A stretch of DNA of 14,137 nt from JACJWR01 sp964547485 (lineage in GTDB: Bacteria > Actinomycetota > Actinomycetes > S36-B12 > UBA10799), in the NCBI GenBank assembly GCA_964547485.1, contig CAZJNU010000068.1, forward strand, positions 1 to 14,137, written 5' to 3'. The first letter of the stretch is position 1. Each line of letters begins with the position of its first letter. Below are positions 1-6,733 of the stretch, in pieces. The position numbers and the translations under genes are program-made. Under the pieces are notes generated by a model that was given only the letters and a program-made list of their open reading frames with translations, was not told the DNA's origin and ran no database searches.

Positions 1-174
1 AGACGCCACCATCGGTGTAAGACGCACTTCGGGTTCGGGCTCCAACCCCACCCGAGCGGACCAGAAACCGGCCCGCCCGAGACCGGCGGAACGACGGCCG
101 GACCCGGATGGACCTGGACCATGCCCAGCGGCCTCACCTACCGCGACACACCCGACCCACCCCTCGACCCCTAA
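1..174 (+). CDS. C-terminal end of a DUF222-type HNH endonuclease (5' end outside the window)
   Basis: The first reading frame is open from base 1 to a TAA at 172-174 and encodes the last 57 residues of a protein. It begins with Arg-Arg-His-His-Arg-Cys-Lys-Thr-His, which matches the last histidine block of the HNH nuclease fold (family pattern roughly CRxHHRxKxH). After a Gly/Pro-rich spacer comes a Trp-Thr-Trp-Thr-Met-Pro-Ser-Gly-Leu-Thr-Tyr segment, a typical closing strand of the many actinobacterial HNH proteins that carry an N-terminal DUF222 domain. The DUF222 part and the first His and Asn of the motif lie upstream and cannot be checked. These proteins are abundant in actinobacterial chromosomes, often in many copies, and their role is poorly defined. 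One gene end alone does not indicate a mobile element. The gene converges on the amidase. Confidence 0.8.
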   Translation, partial: RRHHRCKTHFGFGLQPHPSGPETGPPETGGTTAGPGWTWTMPSGLTYRDTPDPPLDP

Positions 175-335
175 CCTGGGACGACGGTGAGCCTGGATGG
201 GCCGTCATCTGCGGGCTCCCGGTGCGGAGTTTCCCAGTCCCCGGCCGCAGGGTCTCACCCGAAGTGCGAAGATCCCGACGATGCTACCGGGTGAGCCTGG
301 CCGTGCTCCGCGCTCGTGGTTGCTGGCTGCCATGG
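175..335. other. Convergent intergenic region with inverted repeats, possible two-way terminator
   Basis: This 161-base gap lies between the stop of the HNH gene (174) and the stop of the amidase (336). It has no convincing gene. It contains CTGCGG (209-214) facing CCGCAG (245-250), and CTCACCC (254-260) facing GGGTGAG (289-295, loop of 28). An 11-base direct repeat, GGTGAGCCTGG, occurs at 186-196 and 290-300. Its position suggests transcription stops here in both directions, but the loops are long and there is no T-run on either strand, so a terminator is only a guess. Confidence 0.25.
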
Positions 336-1727
336 TCACGCCGGGTTCGTGGCGGCTTCCAGCTCGAAAGCGAGTTCCAGCAGTCTGGCGTCCTGCCCGA
401 CGCCAGCCGCTGCCTGCACACCGATCGGAAGACCGTCGCTGCTGCGTCCGAGCGGCATCGAGATGGCGGGCGCGCCGCTGATGTTCTGCATCGCAGTGAA
501 CGATGCGTACCGGAGGAGCCGCAGCAAATGGGTGTCGAAATCGATATCGGGCGCCAGGTATCCGATTGGCGGCGGCTCGTGGGCCAGCACCGGAGTGAGA
601 AGCACGTCGAAGCGGTCGAAGGCGCGTGCATACTCCGACTCGAAACGACGCAATCGGCGGATGGACGCAGGGATATTGGGCGCGATTGAGCGACAGAACC
701 GGCTGAGTCCGAGCGTGAACGGCTCTAACTCATCGCGGCGGAAGTTCGGTCCGTACAACCGGCCACCGCCGAACTCGAGGGCAAACGCGAGGAAGGCCCA
801 GTAGCGCAGGAAGTCCTTGCCTACTTGTTGGTCGAACGGCAGCGGCAGTTGTTCCACGCGGTGCCCGAGTCCTTCACACAGAAGTGCCGTCTCCAGCACG
901 GTGCTGGCGACATCCGGGGCCACGGGTAGGCCACCGAGGCCGTTCACGGCAACACCGATCCGGAGCCGGCGCGCGGAGGGGCCAGTCACCGCCGAGAGCG
1001 GCTCGAATTCACCCGCTCCATTCCGCAGCCGTTCGTACTCGCGGTAGAACAGGGCGGTGTCGCGGACACTGCGGGTGAGTACGCCGTGCTCGGCGATCTG
1101 GACGGGCAGGGACTCCATACCCGCCGGCGGGGTGACCCGACCGCGACTGGGTTTCAGACCTACGAGGCCGCAGCACGACGCCGGAATGCGGATCGAGCCG
1201 CCACCATCGTTGGCATGCGCGATCGGGACAACCCCGGCCGCCACCAGCGCGGCCGAACCTCCTGAGGAGCCGCCCGTGGATCGGGACAGGTTCCAAGGAT
1301 TTCGAGTCGGACCTTGGGCCAGTGGTTCGGTAGCTGCAGTGAGTCCGAATTCGGGCAAGGTCGTCTTACCGAGGAGCCCTAGGCCCAACGCCTGGAACTC
1401 GGTGGCGAACGCGCCAGTGTGGTCCGCCGGCTTCCTAGAAGTGGCGCGAGAGCCGTGCGAGGTGGCGAAGCCGGCAAGCTCCTCGTTGTCCTTCAGAAAG
1501 GAGGGCACCCCAGCGAACGGGCCGACCGCGGCCACCACCGGGGGTACCCACGTGACTACAGCGTTCAGTCGGGTATCGGCCTCGCGCGCTCGTTGGTCCG
1601 CGGCGGCAGTGAGTTCCGCGCCGCTGACATCCCCGCGCGCCAGTGCGGCCACGGTGTCGACCAGATCCATCGAGCCGAGGGCGTCGTCGCGGATTGCCGA
1701 GTACTCCGGCGTGCTGTCATCGCTCAC
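336..1727 (-). CDS. Amidase (amidase signature family)
   Basis: A cytosolic hydrolase of carboxylic amides, 463 residues from the GTG at 1727, which is normal for the family. The Lys-cisSer-Ser triad is complete: Lys79 in Phe-Leu-Lys-Asp-Asn, Ser154 in Gly-Gly-Ser-Ser-Gly-Gly-Ser, and nucleophile Ser178 in Asp-Gly-Gly-Gly-Ser-Ile-Arg-Ile-Pro. The spacings of 75 and 24 residues equal those of fatty-acid amide hydrolase (142/217/241). The sequence before the nucleophile (His-Ala-Asn-Asp-Gly-Gly-Gly-Ser) resembles the subgroup containing 6-aminohexanoate cyclic-dimer hydrolase, but the substrate cannot be inferred. The reading frame stays open back to 1853, but that part overlaps the HTH gene and looks non-homologous. 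GTG 1727 lies 19 bases after the HTH stop. ATG 1670 (444 residues) is the alternative start, placed just before the conserved helix that opens the family. Neither has a good Shine-Dalgarno sequence. It is the last gene of the FIST-kinase-HTH run. There is no signal peptide. Confidence 0.9.
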   Translation of the reverse strand: MSDDSTPEYSAIRDDALGSMDLVDTVAALARGDVSGAELTAAADQRAREADTRLNAVVTWVPPVVAAVGPFAGVPSFLKDNEELAGFATSHGSRATSRKPADHTGAFATEFQALGLGLLGKTTLPEFGLTAATEPLAQGPTRNPWNLSRSTGGSSGGSAALVAAGVVPIAHANDGGGSIRIPASCCGLVGLKPSRGRVTPPAGMESLPVQIAEHGVLTRSVRDTALFYREYERLRNGAGEFEPLSAVTGPSARRLRIGVAVNGLGGLPVAPDVASTVLETALLCEGLGHRVEQLPLPFDQQVGKDFLRYWAFLAFALEFGGGRLYGPNFRRDELEPFTLGLSRFCRSIAPNIPASIRRLRRFESEYARAFDRFDVLLTPVLAHEPPPIGYLAPDIDFDTHLLRLLRYASFTAMQNISGAPAISMPLGRSSDGLPIGVQAAAGVGQDARLLELAFELEAATNPA

Positions 1728-1746
1728 CTGAAGGATCGTAGCGCCG

Positions 1747-2022
1747 CTACGTGCTCGGCTGTCGGCGGTCGCGACGAGGCGGCCATAGGTCGGTCGCGAC
1801 GGCGTCTTCGAGGACCGCCAGGGTGTGGACGTCCGGAACTGTCTCGCCGGCAAGCATCCGTCCCAGGCTGGTCGCGTCGATACCTGCCTGCCTGGCTACA
1901 GATCGGAGACTGCGATCCCCGACGACCTCCTGGTAGCGGGACACGATGGCCGCGGTCACGACCGCATAGGGCGGGGCGTCGTCGGTCAACCGACCCGATG
2001 GCCAGTCCGCCTGTGGCGCCAT
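1747..2022 (-). CDS. Small helix-turn-helix protein, probable DNA-binding regulator
   Basis: A 91-residue protein from ATG 2022. Residues about 38-77 form an XRE-like helix-turn-helix: Ser-Val-Ala-Arg-Gln-Ala-Gly-Ile-Asp, then a recognition helix around Ser-Leu-Gly-Arg-Met-Leu-Ala-Gly-Glu, then Pro-Asp-Val-His-Thr-Leu-Ala. The opening Trp-Pro-Ser-Gly-Arg-Leu-Thr-Asp-Asp-Ala-Pro and closing Asp-Leu-Trp-Pro are, from memory, typical of small actinobacterial HTH proteins. The frame also has an ATG at 2088 (113 residues), inside the 3' end of the kinase gene. The extra 22 residues are Arg-rich and lie outside the recognisable homology, so I prefer 2022. Neither start has a clear ribosome site. 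It sits 35 bases after the kinase stop and 19 before the amidase start, so it is probably co-transcribed. It could autoregulate the run or act as output of the kinase, but it has no receiver domain, so that link is inference. Confidence 0.72.
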   Translation of the reverse strand: MAPQADWPSGRLTDDAPPYAVVTAAIVSRYQEVVGDRSLRSVARQAGIDATSLGRMLAGETVPDVHTLAVLEDAVATDLWPPRRDRRQPST

Positions 2023-2057
2023 CCACTCGCGGGGTGGCCGGTACCGCCGGGCCGCCA

Positions 2058-5000
2058 CTACCGAGCACCGGACTCGGAGTTGAGCCATGGTTCAAGTGCC
2101 CCGTGCAGACCCTGCAGGGTGTAGGGCTTGCTGAGGTAGGCGTCCATCCCGGCGAGTTTGCACTGTTCCTCCGCGCCGGCCATGGCATCGGCAGTGAGGG
2201 CGATGATCGGGGTCCGCCGGCCGTCAACCTCTCGTCGGCGGAACTCGCGGGTGGCTTCGAAGCCGTCCATCACCGGCATCTGGCAGTCCATCAGGACCGC
2301 GTCGTAACTACGCTCGGATAGCCGATCAAGGGCCTGTTGGCCGTCAACTGCCAATTGCACCTCCAACCCCAGACGGGCCAGCATCCCTTCGCCCACGCAG
2401 CGGTTCACATAGGTGTCCTCAACCAACAGGACCGTTCCGGTCATGGACGCCGCCAGTGAGGCCGAAGCATTCGGCGCCACCCGCCGAGGGGTAGGCGTCG
2501 AACCCAGGTCGGCCAGGATGTCGTGCACAACGGACAGCCGCACGGGTTTGGAGATCACATACTCAAAGCCCAGACCGTCAACCTGCGGATCGTCCAGACC
2601 CGCAGAGGTGATGAGGATTACCTTGGTCGAGGTCAGCCGCGGATCCTGCTTGATCCGAGTTGCCAGGCTGGCGCCGTCCAGTTCCGGCATCTGCATATCG
2701 AGCATGGCGATGTCGTAGGGATGGTCGCTGCCAGTGGCGGCCACCAGCAGTTCCAGGGCGGCCAACCCGTCGGCGGCACAATCGTGCGCCACGTTCCACC
2801 CGCGCAGGTAGGAGGACAGCACGAATCGGTTCGTCTGGCTGTCGTCGACCACCAACACCCGTATCCGCTCAGCGCCGGGGAGTTGTCTCAGCGGACTGGT
2901 TGGGCCGACGTTGGCGTTCATCGGCAGTGACACGACGAACGTTGTCCCGGCACCTTTGGTGCTGCTGACGTCAATGGTTCCGCCCATCAGCGTGATCAGC
3001 TCGCGGGAGATGGTCAGCCCGAGACCGGTGCCGCCGAACCTTCTGGTGGTGCTGGCATCACCTTGCGTGAACGAGTCGAAGAGTTGCGCCAGCGTCTCCG
3101 GTCCCATTCCGATGCCGGTATCGGAGATGTCGAACCGCAGCATGGGTGTTCCGTCGGTGCGTTCCGCAGCAACGAGTCGGATCCCGACCTCGCCGACGCT
3201 GGTGAATTTCAAGGCGTTACCAATGAGATTCGACAGCACCTGGCGCAACCGAGTCGGGTCCCCGCGGACGGCAGTCGGCATATCGGTCTGCACGTAACAG
3301 GTCAGTTCCAGGCCTTTGCTGGCGGCCTGGGCACTGAAGAGGGCGGTCACCTCCTCAGTCGTCTCCCGCACATCAAACGGGATGTCCTCCAACTGCACCT
3401 TGCCCGCCTCGATCTTGGAGAAGTCGAGGATGTCGTTGATGACGGTCAGCAGCATCTCCGCCGACGATTGGGCGATCGAGACATATTCGCGTTGTCGGCT
3501 ATCCATGTCGGTGAAACCGAGCATGTCGAGCATGCCCAGCACACCGTTCATGGGTGTGCGGATCTCATGGCTCATATTGGCCAGGAACTGGGATTTCGCC
3601 CGGTCTGCCTCCTCGGCGGCGACTCGGGCCAGATTCGCGGCGCGGGCCGCGCGATCCTCCGCGATCGACAGCCCAACCATGTCCGCGATCGCCAGCAGGG
3701 CTGCCTTCACGGCCGCGTCGCGGGGGAACGGCTCGGACGCGAACAGCGACAGGTGGCCAGTCACCCCGCTCTCGGGGCTGAGCGGTACCACCAAGCCCAT
3801 TGCAGCACCGCGGGCCTCAGGCTGATCGGGACCGAATCGGCGGAACTCCGTGATTCGCTCGAGCGGACCACCGAGAGCATCCTCGACGACGGCGAGCCAA
3901 CCGTCGCAGGCGTACCCCCGGGCGCATTCTCGAGCGGGCTGATCTTCGCCTTCGACGATTCGCAGCGCCGCGGTCCACTCCCCGCCGCCATCCTCCGGGA
4001 GTCCGTCGACCAGTACCTGCAGAGCCGCACCGACCCGTTCGGCGACGGGTCCGCTGGCGTGCAGGGCGGAGCCGACGTCAACTCGCAGTCTGGCGGCGAG
4101 TTCATTGACGATCCGCTGTCGCTCCACCGCCACGAGGTCGCTGATATCGCGTTGCAGTGCGACATAGCCGAGCAGGACACCCTTCTCGTCGAAGTACGGT
4201 GCGATTGTCGACTGCACCCAATACCGCTCGGCCGGGGAGTCATCGCCGGGCGAACCGGGCGCGAACCGGCGGTTCTGAAGCCGCCCGCTCCACACCTGGC
4301 CCGCGGACAGGTGAGTCCACATCTCCTGGTAGACGGCAGGATCGGTCTGGCCGCCCTGCAGTACCCGGGTGTTCTGGCCCAGGATCGCATCCGCCGGCCA
4401 GCCGGTGATCTGGCCGAACGCGGCATTGACGTACTCGATGCGGCCGTCCGGGCTGGTGATGTAGATGGCGTCCGCGCTGGCGTCGACCGCCATCGCCAAC
4501 CGTCGCAGCCGCCTATCGGTGGCCACCCGGTCGCTGATATCGCGGAAGGTGACCCCGACGCCGGTCACTTCGCCGCCCTCCGTGATAGGGAACAGCAACA
4601 GCGTGATCGGTATCTCGGTCCCGTCCGGTGACACCAACACCGCACCCTCGTCCCGGTAGCCGACCCCGGTCCGGAGTTCGGTCAGGACGTCGACAGCCGT
4701 CTGGGGAGTGCCAGTTTCGCCGGTGACGTTGCCGAGTCGAAAGCGCTGCAAGACTGGCTCGCCAGGGGCGATTCCGTCGAGCAACTCGGCCGCGGCCGGG
4801 TTCAGTGTCAGCAGCGAGCCGGTCAGATCCAGACTGCAGAAGCCGTCCGTCAGTGCGCTGATGATCGCTTCCAGCCGATCCCGCTGGGCGCGCACTCGCG
4901 ACTCCGCACGCGCCTTCAGTTCCTCGTTCAGGGCGGCCATCTCCGCCGAGACCACGCCCAGCGATCGCTGCAGCAGGTAGAGGTCCTGGCGACTCTCCTC

Positions 5001-5129
5001 GTAGGCGGTATCCACCCGTGCGAGCAGCGCCCGCCACGCGGCGGCCTCCGCGGGCGGTTCGTCGGATGTGAGCCCCAGCCGCTTCAGTTGACGGCTGAGG
5101 GTTGGGTGCAGCGGATCCGCGCCGGTCAC
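2058..5129 (-). CDS. Soluble hybrid sensor histidine kinase (PAS-PAS-GAF-HisKA-HATPase-REC-REC)
   Basis: A 1023-residue hybrid two-component kinase starting at GTG 5129, 4 bases after the FIST stop. Domain order: helical N-terminal segment 1-92; PAS about 84-200; PAS/PAC about 205-330; GAF-like about 335-490; dimerisation helix with phospho-acceptor His521 (Met-Ser-His-Glu-Ile-Arg-Thr-Pro); ATPase domain about 620-737 with Asn638 in the N box, Asp-Thr-Gly-Ile-Gly-Met (G1) and Gly-Gly-Thr-Gly-Leu-Gly-Leu (G2); receiver 1 about 756-873 (Asp762/Asp763, phospho-acceptor Asp811, Lys861); receiver 2 about 898-1016 (Glu904/Asp905, Asp948, Lys1001). All key residues are present, so both receivers look active. 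No membrane segments are visible, so input is probably cytosolic. There is no HPt domain and no DNA-binding output. A phosphorelay would need an HPt and regulator encoded elsewhere, unless the receivers act by protein contact. The adjacent FIST protein is the obvious partner. Confidence 0.95.
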   Translation of the reverse strand: MTGADPLHPTLSRQLKRLGLTSDEPPAEAAAWRALLARVDTAYEESRQDLYLLQRSLGVVSAEMAALNEELKARAESRVRAQRDRLEAIISALTDGFCSLDLTGSLLTLNPAAAELLDGIAPGEPVLQRFRLGNVTGETGTPQTAVDVLTELRTGVGYRDEGAVLVSPDGTEIPITLLLFPITEGGEVTGVGVTFRDISDRVATDRRLRRLAMAVDASADAIYITSPDGRIEYVNAAFGQITGWPADAILGQNTRVLQGGQTDPAVYQEMWTHLSAGQVWSGRLQNRRFAPGSPGDDSPAERYWVQSTIAPYFDEKGVLLGYVALQRDISDLVAVERQRIVNELAARLRVDVGSALHASGPVAERVGAALQVLVDGLPEDGGGEWTAALRIVEGEDQPARECARGYACDGWLAVVEDALGGPLERITEFRRFGPDQPEARGAAMGLVVPLSPESGVTGHLSLFASEPFPRDAAVKAALLAIADMVGLSIAEDRAARAANLARVAAEEADRAKSQFLANMSHEIRTPMNGVLGMLDMLGFTDMDSRQREYVSIAQSSAEMLLTVINDILDFSKIEAGKVQLEDIPFDVRETTEEVTALFSAQAASKGLELTCYVQTDMPTAVRGDPTRLRQVLSNLIGNALKFTSVGEVGIRLVAAERTDGTPMLRFDISDTGIGMGPETLAQLFDSFTQGDASTTRRFGGTGLGLTISRELITLMGGTIDVSSTKGAGTTFVVSLPMNANVGPTSPLRQLPGAERIRVLVVDDSQTNRFVLSSYLRGWNVAHDCAADGLAALELLVAATGSDHPYDIAMLDMQMPELDGASLATRIKQDPRLTSTKVILITSAGLDDPQVDGLGFEYVISKPVRLSVVHDILADLGSTPTPRRVAPNASASLAASMTGTVLLVEDTYVNRCVGEGMLARLGLEVQLAVDGQQALDRLSERSYDAVLMDCQMPVMDGFEATREFRRREVDGRRTPIIALTADAMAGAEEQCKLAGMDAYLSKPYTLQGLHGALEPWLNSESGAR

Positions 5130-5133
5130 GGTG

Positions 5134-6267
5134 TCATGTCTCGCGGAAGGTGGTCAGGGTCATCGTTTGGTTGTGCAATTCGCAGGGCCCGCTCGCCACC
5201 GGGGACAACTCCCCGTACGAGTAGAAACCGATTTGCGCGGACCCCACCGGTAGTGATCCCAAAGTCGCCTCAACCTCCTCGTCTGCGCCCTCGCCGAGCA
5301 CCATTCTGCGACCCACACAGGAGATTGCTACGGCCAGCACGGGTTCGGCGGTGGCGTCCGGGGCCGCTGCCACGGCGGCCTCTTCCGCGCCGTCCAGCAA
5401 CTGGTCGGAGCTCGCCCGCATCAACTGGGCGCACCATCCTTGCGGAATATCCCCGGCGAAAGTCATGGACTGGGCGCTCTCATCCACCGCGAGCACGGTC
5501 CGCACGAGCTGGCGTTCGGTTGTCTCGGATTCCCGCAGCGCGAGCGGGAACCGCAGCCCACTGCCGGGGAGTTTGGCCGCCAACTCGCCGAGGTAGGACT
5601 TGTAGAGTTCCAACGCGGGACGGCCGTCCAGTTCGTACAGCACGTTGCCCATCGATCGGGTCACGGTCCGTTCCGGGCCGAACCCGACCCAGCCGCCGCG
5701 CGATCCCAGGCCGATGCTGATTCGAGAGCCGTAGAATCCCACAGCTGTGGCAACGCCGGTTGTTGGTCGGCCGTCGGATAACACCCAGGTGCGGGTGAAC
5801 CGCGCACCGTCGCCAGACAGGCCACCGGTGATCACGACACCGTCAGGTAGCCCGGCGGTCAGGCCTCGGACCAGTTCACTGCCGTTCACGTCCAACCCGG
5901 GGGCGAATACCAGCACACCCCGCAGGTCCTCGGCAGCCAACTTGGAGGCCATTTCGGTGCCGCACCCATACGAATCGGCGGCAGTCGGCAGCTGCGCACG
6001 AGCCACTCGCAATGTCGTGTGATCAAACCTGGTTACTCCGACGGTCACCGTGTCGTCAGAGACCGTGCTGGCCAGAATCTCGCCCGCGGTCGAGCAGCCC
6101 ACGACGACAGACCGGGGAAACAGACGTACCGCATCCGCCACGGAAGTGGCGTCGTCGAGGGCGGAACTAGCAGCGAACACAAGCACCAAGGTCGCCGGGC
6201 CATCCATTGTGGGGTCGAGTGACTCTGACCACCGCCCGGAAGTCAACTGGCTCAGGCGCGTCAGCAT
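5134..6267 (-). CDS. FIST-domain sensor protein (FIST_N plus FIST_C)
   Basis: A predicted cytosolic sensor of 377 residues from ATG 6267. FIST_N covers about 25-215 with Gly-Cys-Ser-Thr-Ala-Gly-Glu-Ile (57-64) and Gly-Gly-Leu-Ser-Gly-Asp-Gly (148-154). FIST_C follows, about 216-355, closing with Gln-Ile-Gly-Phe-Tyr-Ser-Tyr-Gly-Glu-Leu (345-354) and Glu-Leu-His-Asn-Gln-Thr-Met (363-369), the most diagnostic signature of the family. FIST domains were defined computationally as likely small-ligand sensors, possibly for amino acids, commonly encoded next to signal-transduction genes, which fits the kinase 4 bases downstream. The frame can extend to a TTG at 6327 (397 residues). I prefer ATG 6267 because GGAAAGG lies 5 bases upstream and a weak promoter-like pair, TTGCTC-N17-CAGACT (minus strand, 6327-6299), would lie inside the extension. 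There are no membrane segments or signal peptide. Confidence 0.92.
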   Translation of the reverse strand: MLTRLSQLTSGRWSESLDPTMDGPATLVLVFAASSALDDATSVADAVRLFPRSVVVGCSTAGEILASTVSDDTVTVGVTRFDHTTLRVARAQLPTAADSYGCGTEMASKLAAEDLRGVLVFAPGLDVNGSELVRGLTAGLPDGVVITGGLSGDGARFTRTWVLSDGRPTTGVATAVGFYGSRISIGLGSRGGWVGFGPERTVTRSMGNVLYELDGRPALELYKSYLGELAAKLPGSGLRFPLALRESETTERQLVRTVLAVDESAQSMTFAGDIPQGWCAQLMRASSDQLLDGAEEAAVAAAPDATAEPVLAVAISCVGRRMVLGEGADEEVEATLGSLPVGSAQIGFYSYGELSPVASGPCELHNQTMTLTTFRET

Positions 6268-6327
6268 GGTCGCCTTTCCGTCTGGATCGTCGTTGCCGAG
6301 TCTGGCATGTCCGGTAACTGCGAGCAA

Positions 6328-6393
6328 TGTTTGTCGGGTCTTGGGCGGCTCTTGGCCGCCAGTTGAGGCGGTCTTGAACCTGTCCTAGCAAGA
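6328..6393. promoter_or_regulatory. 11-bp-phased TCTTG boxes in a divergent control region
   Basis: TCTTG occurs at 6339-6343, 6350-6354 and 6372-6376, at start intervals of 11 and 22 bases. The missing position, 6361-6365, reads AGTTG. An inverted copy (CAAGA) lies at 6389-6393. The first box is followed by GGCGGC (6344-6349), which makes a 6-bp inverted repeat with GCCGCC (6355-6360) around the second box. Boxes one DNA turn apart between divergent genes are what a regulator binding one helix face would need. No known operator was recognised, so the assignment is from pattern only. Confidence 0.4.
6363..6391 (+). promoter_or_regulatory. Weak candidate promoter for the glycosyltransferase operon
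   Basis: TTGAGG (6363-6368) and TAGCAA (6386-6391) are 17 bases apart, partly matching a sigma-70-type promoter and overlapping the TCTTG boxes. The match is poor, especially in the -10. A second -10-like element, TAGTTT (6445-6450), lies only 10 bases before the ATG at 6461 and would give an almost leaderless transcript. Sequence alone does not decide between them. Confidence 0.25.
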
Positions 6394-6460
6394 TATCGGG
6401 AAAGGCGACGGTGCGACCGTTCGTCTCAGTCGCCAACAGGGGAGTAGTTTTGGGACCGTC

Positions 6461-6733
6461 ATGAGTACACCAAGAGACGAACCTGTCCATTCGCGCCGAC
6501 GCACTATCTCAAAAGTGCTCGGGTTCTTGTGGCGGGCATTGTTGATTGCTGCCGCCGTGGCGATGCCAATTGGAGGTGTGCTGATCGCGGTTGGCCAGAA
6601 GCCGCTGTCAGACGCTCTGGTCACCGGGGCATTCGCGATCGGCATCCTTGCTGTTCCGTTGGGACTGCTCTGGCTGGCACTTGATAGACCCGAACACTCA
6701 TCGGACCACCAACTGCAGGAGCCTCAGACGTGA
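6461..6733 (+). CDS. Small two-helix membrane protein, function unknown
   Basis: A 90-residue protein from ATG 6461. A basic N-terminus (Arg12-Arg14, Lys18) precedes a membrane helix at about 19-45. A short loop (Gly-Gln-Lys-Pro) leads to a second helix at about 53-75 and a polar tail. By the positive-inside rule both ends should face the cytoplasm. I do not recognise the family. It appears real because it has a well-formed charge and hydrophobicity pattern, lies in the only open space between divergent genes, and its TGA overlaps the next gene's GTG by 4 bases, implying translational coupling. GGGA at 6452-6455 could serve as a modest ribosome site. Its position ahead of two soluble glycosyltransferases suggests a membrane anchor, flippase accessory or scaffold for them. 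That is inference. Confidence 0.7.
   Translation: MSTPRDEPVHSRRRTISKVLGFLWRALLIAAAVAMPIGGVLIAVGQKPLSDALVTGAFAIGILAVPLGLLWLALDRPEHSSDHQLQEPQT

Noticed and set aside
1..174. HNH nuclease tail taken as a sign of a mobile element or defence island
   Set aside because: DUF222/HNH proteins are common chromosomal genes in Actinobacteria, and no integrase, transposase, terminal repeat or defence gene is present in the window.
186..300. Direct and inverted repeats considered as a tRNA, small RNA or attachment site
   Set aside because: There is no cloverleaf or T-loop sequence, no integrase nearby and no promoter. The repeats are short enough to be chance in GC-rich DNA.
1728..1853. Upstream extension of the amidase frame
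   Set aside because: It overlaps the HTH gene and reads as basic, low-complexity sequence unrelated to the amidase family.
2023..2088. Longer HTH protein starting inside the kinase gene
   Set aside because: Possible, but the added residues are Arg-rich, overlap the kinase end and lie outside the recognisable homology. Kept only as an alternative.
3063..4631. Long open frame on the plus strand, antisense to the kinase gene
   Set aside because: The minus strand encodes a complete kinase here with every catalytic motif. The antisense translation has no domain and is the usual by-product of high-GC codon bias. The same holds for plus-strand frames at 1419-2321 and 9800-10714.
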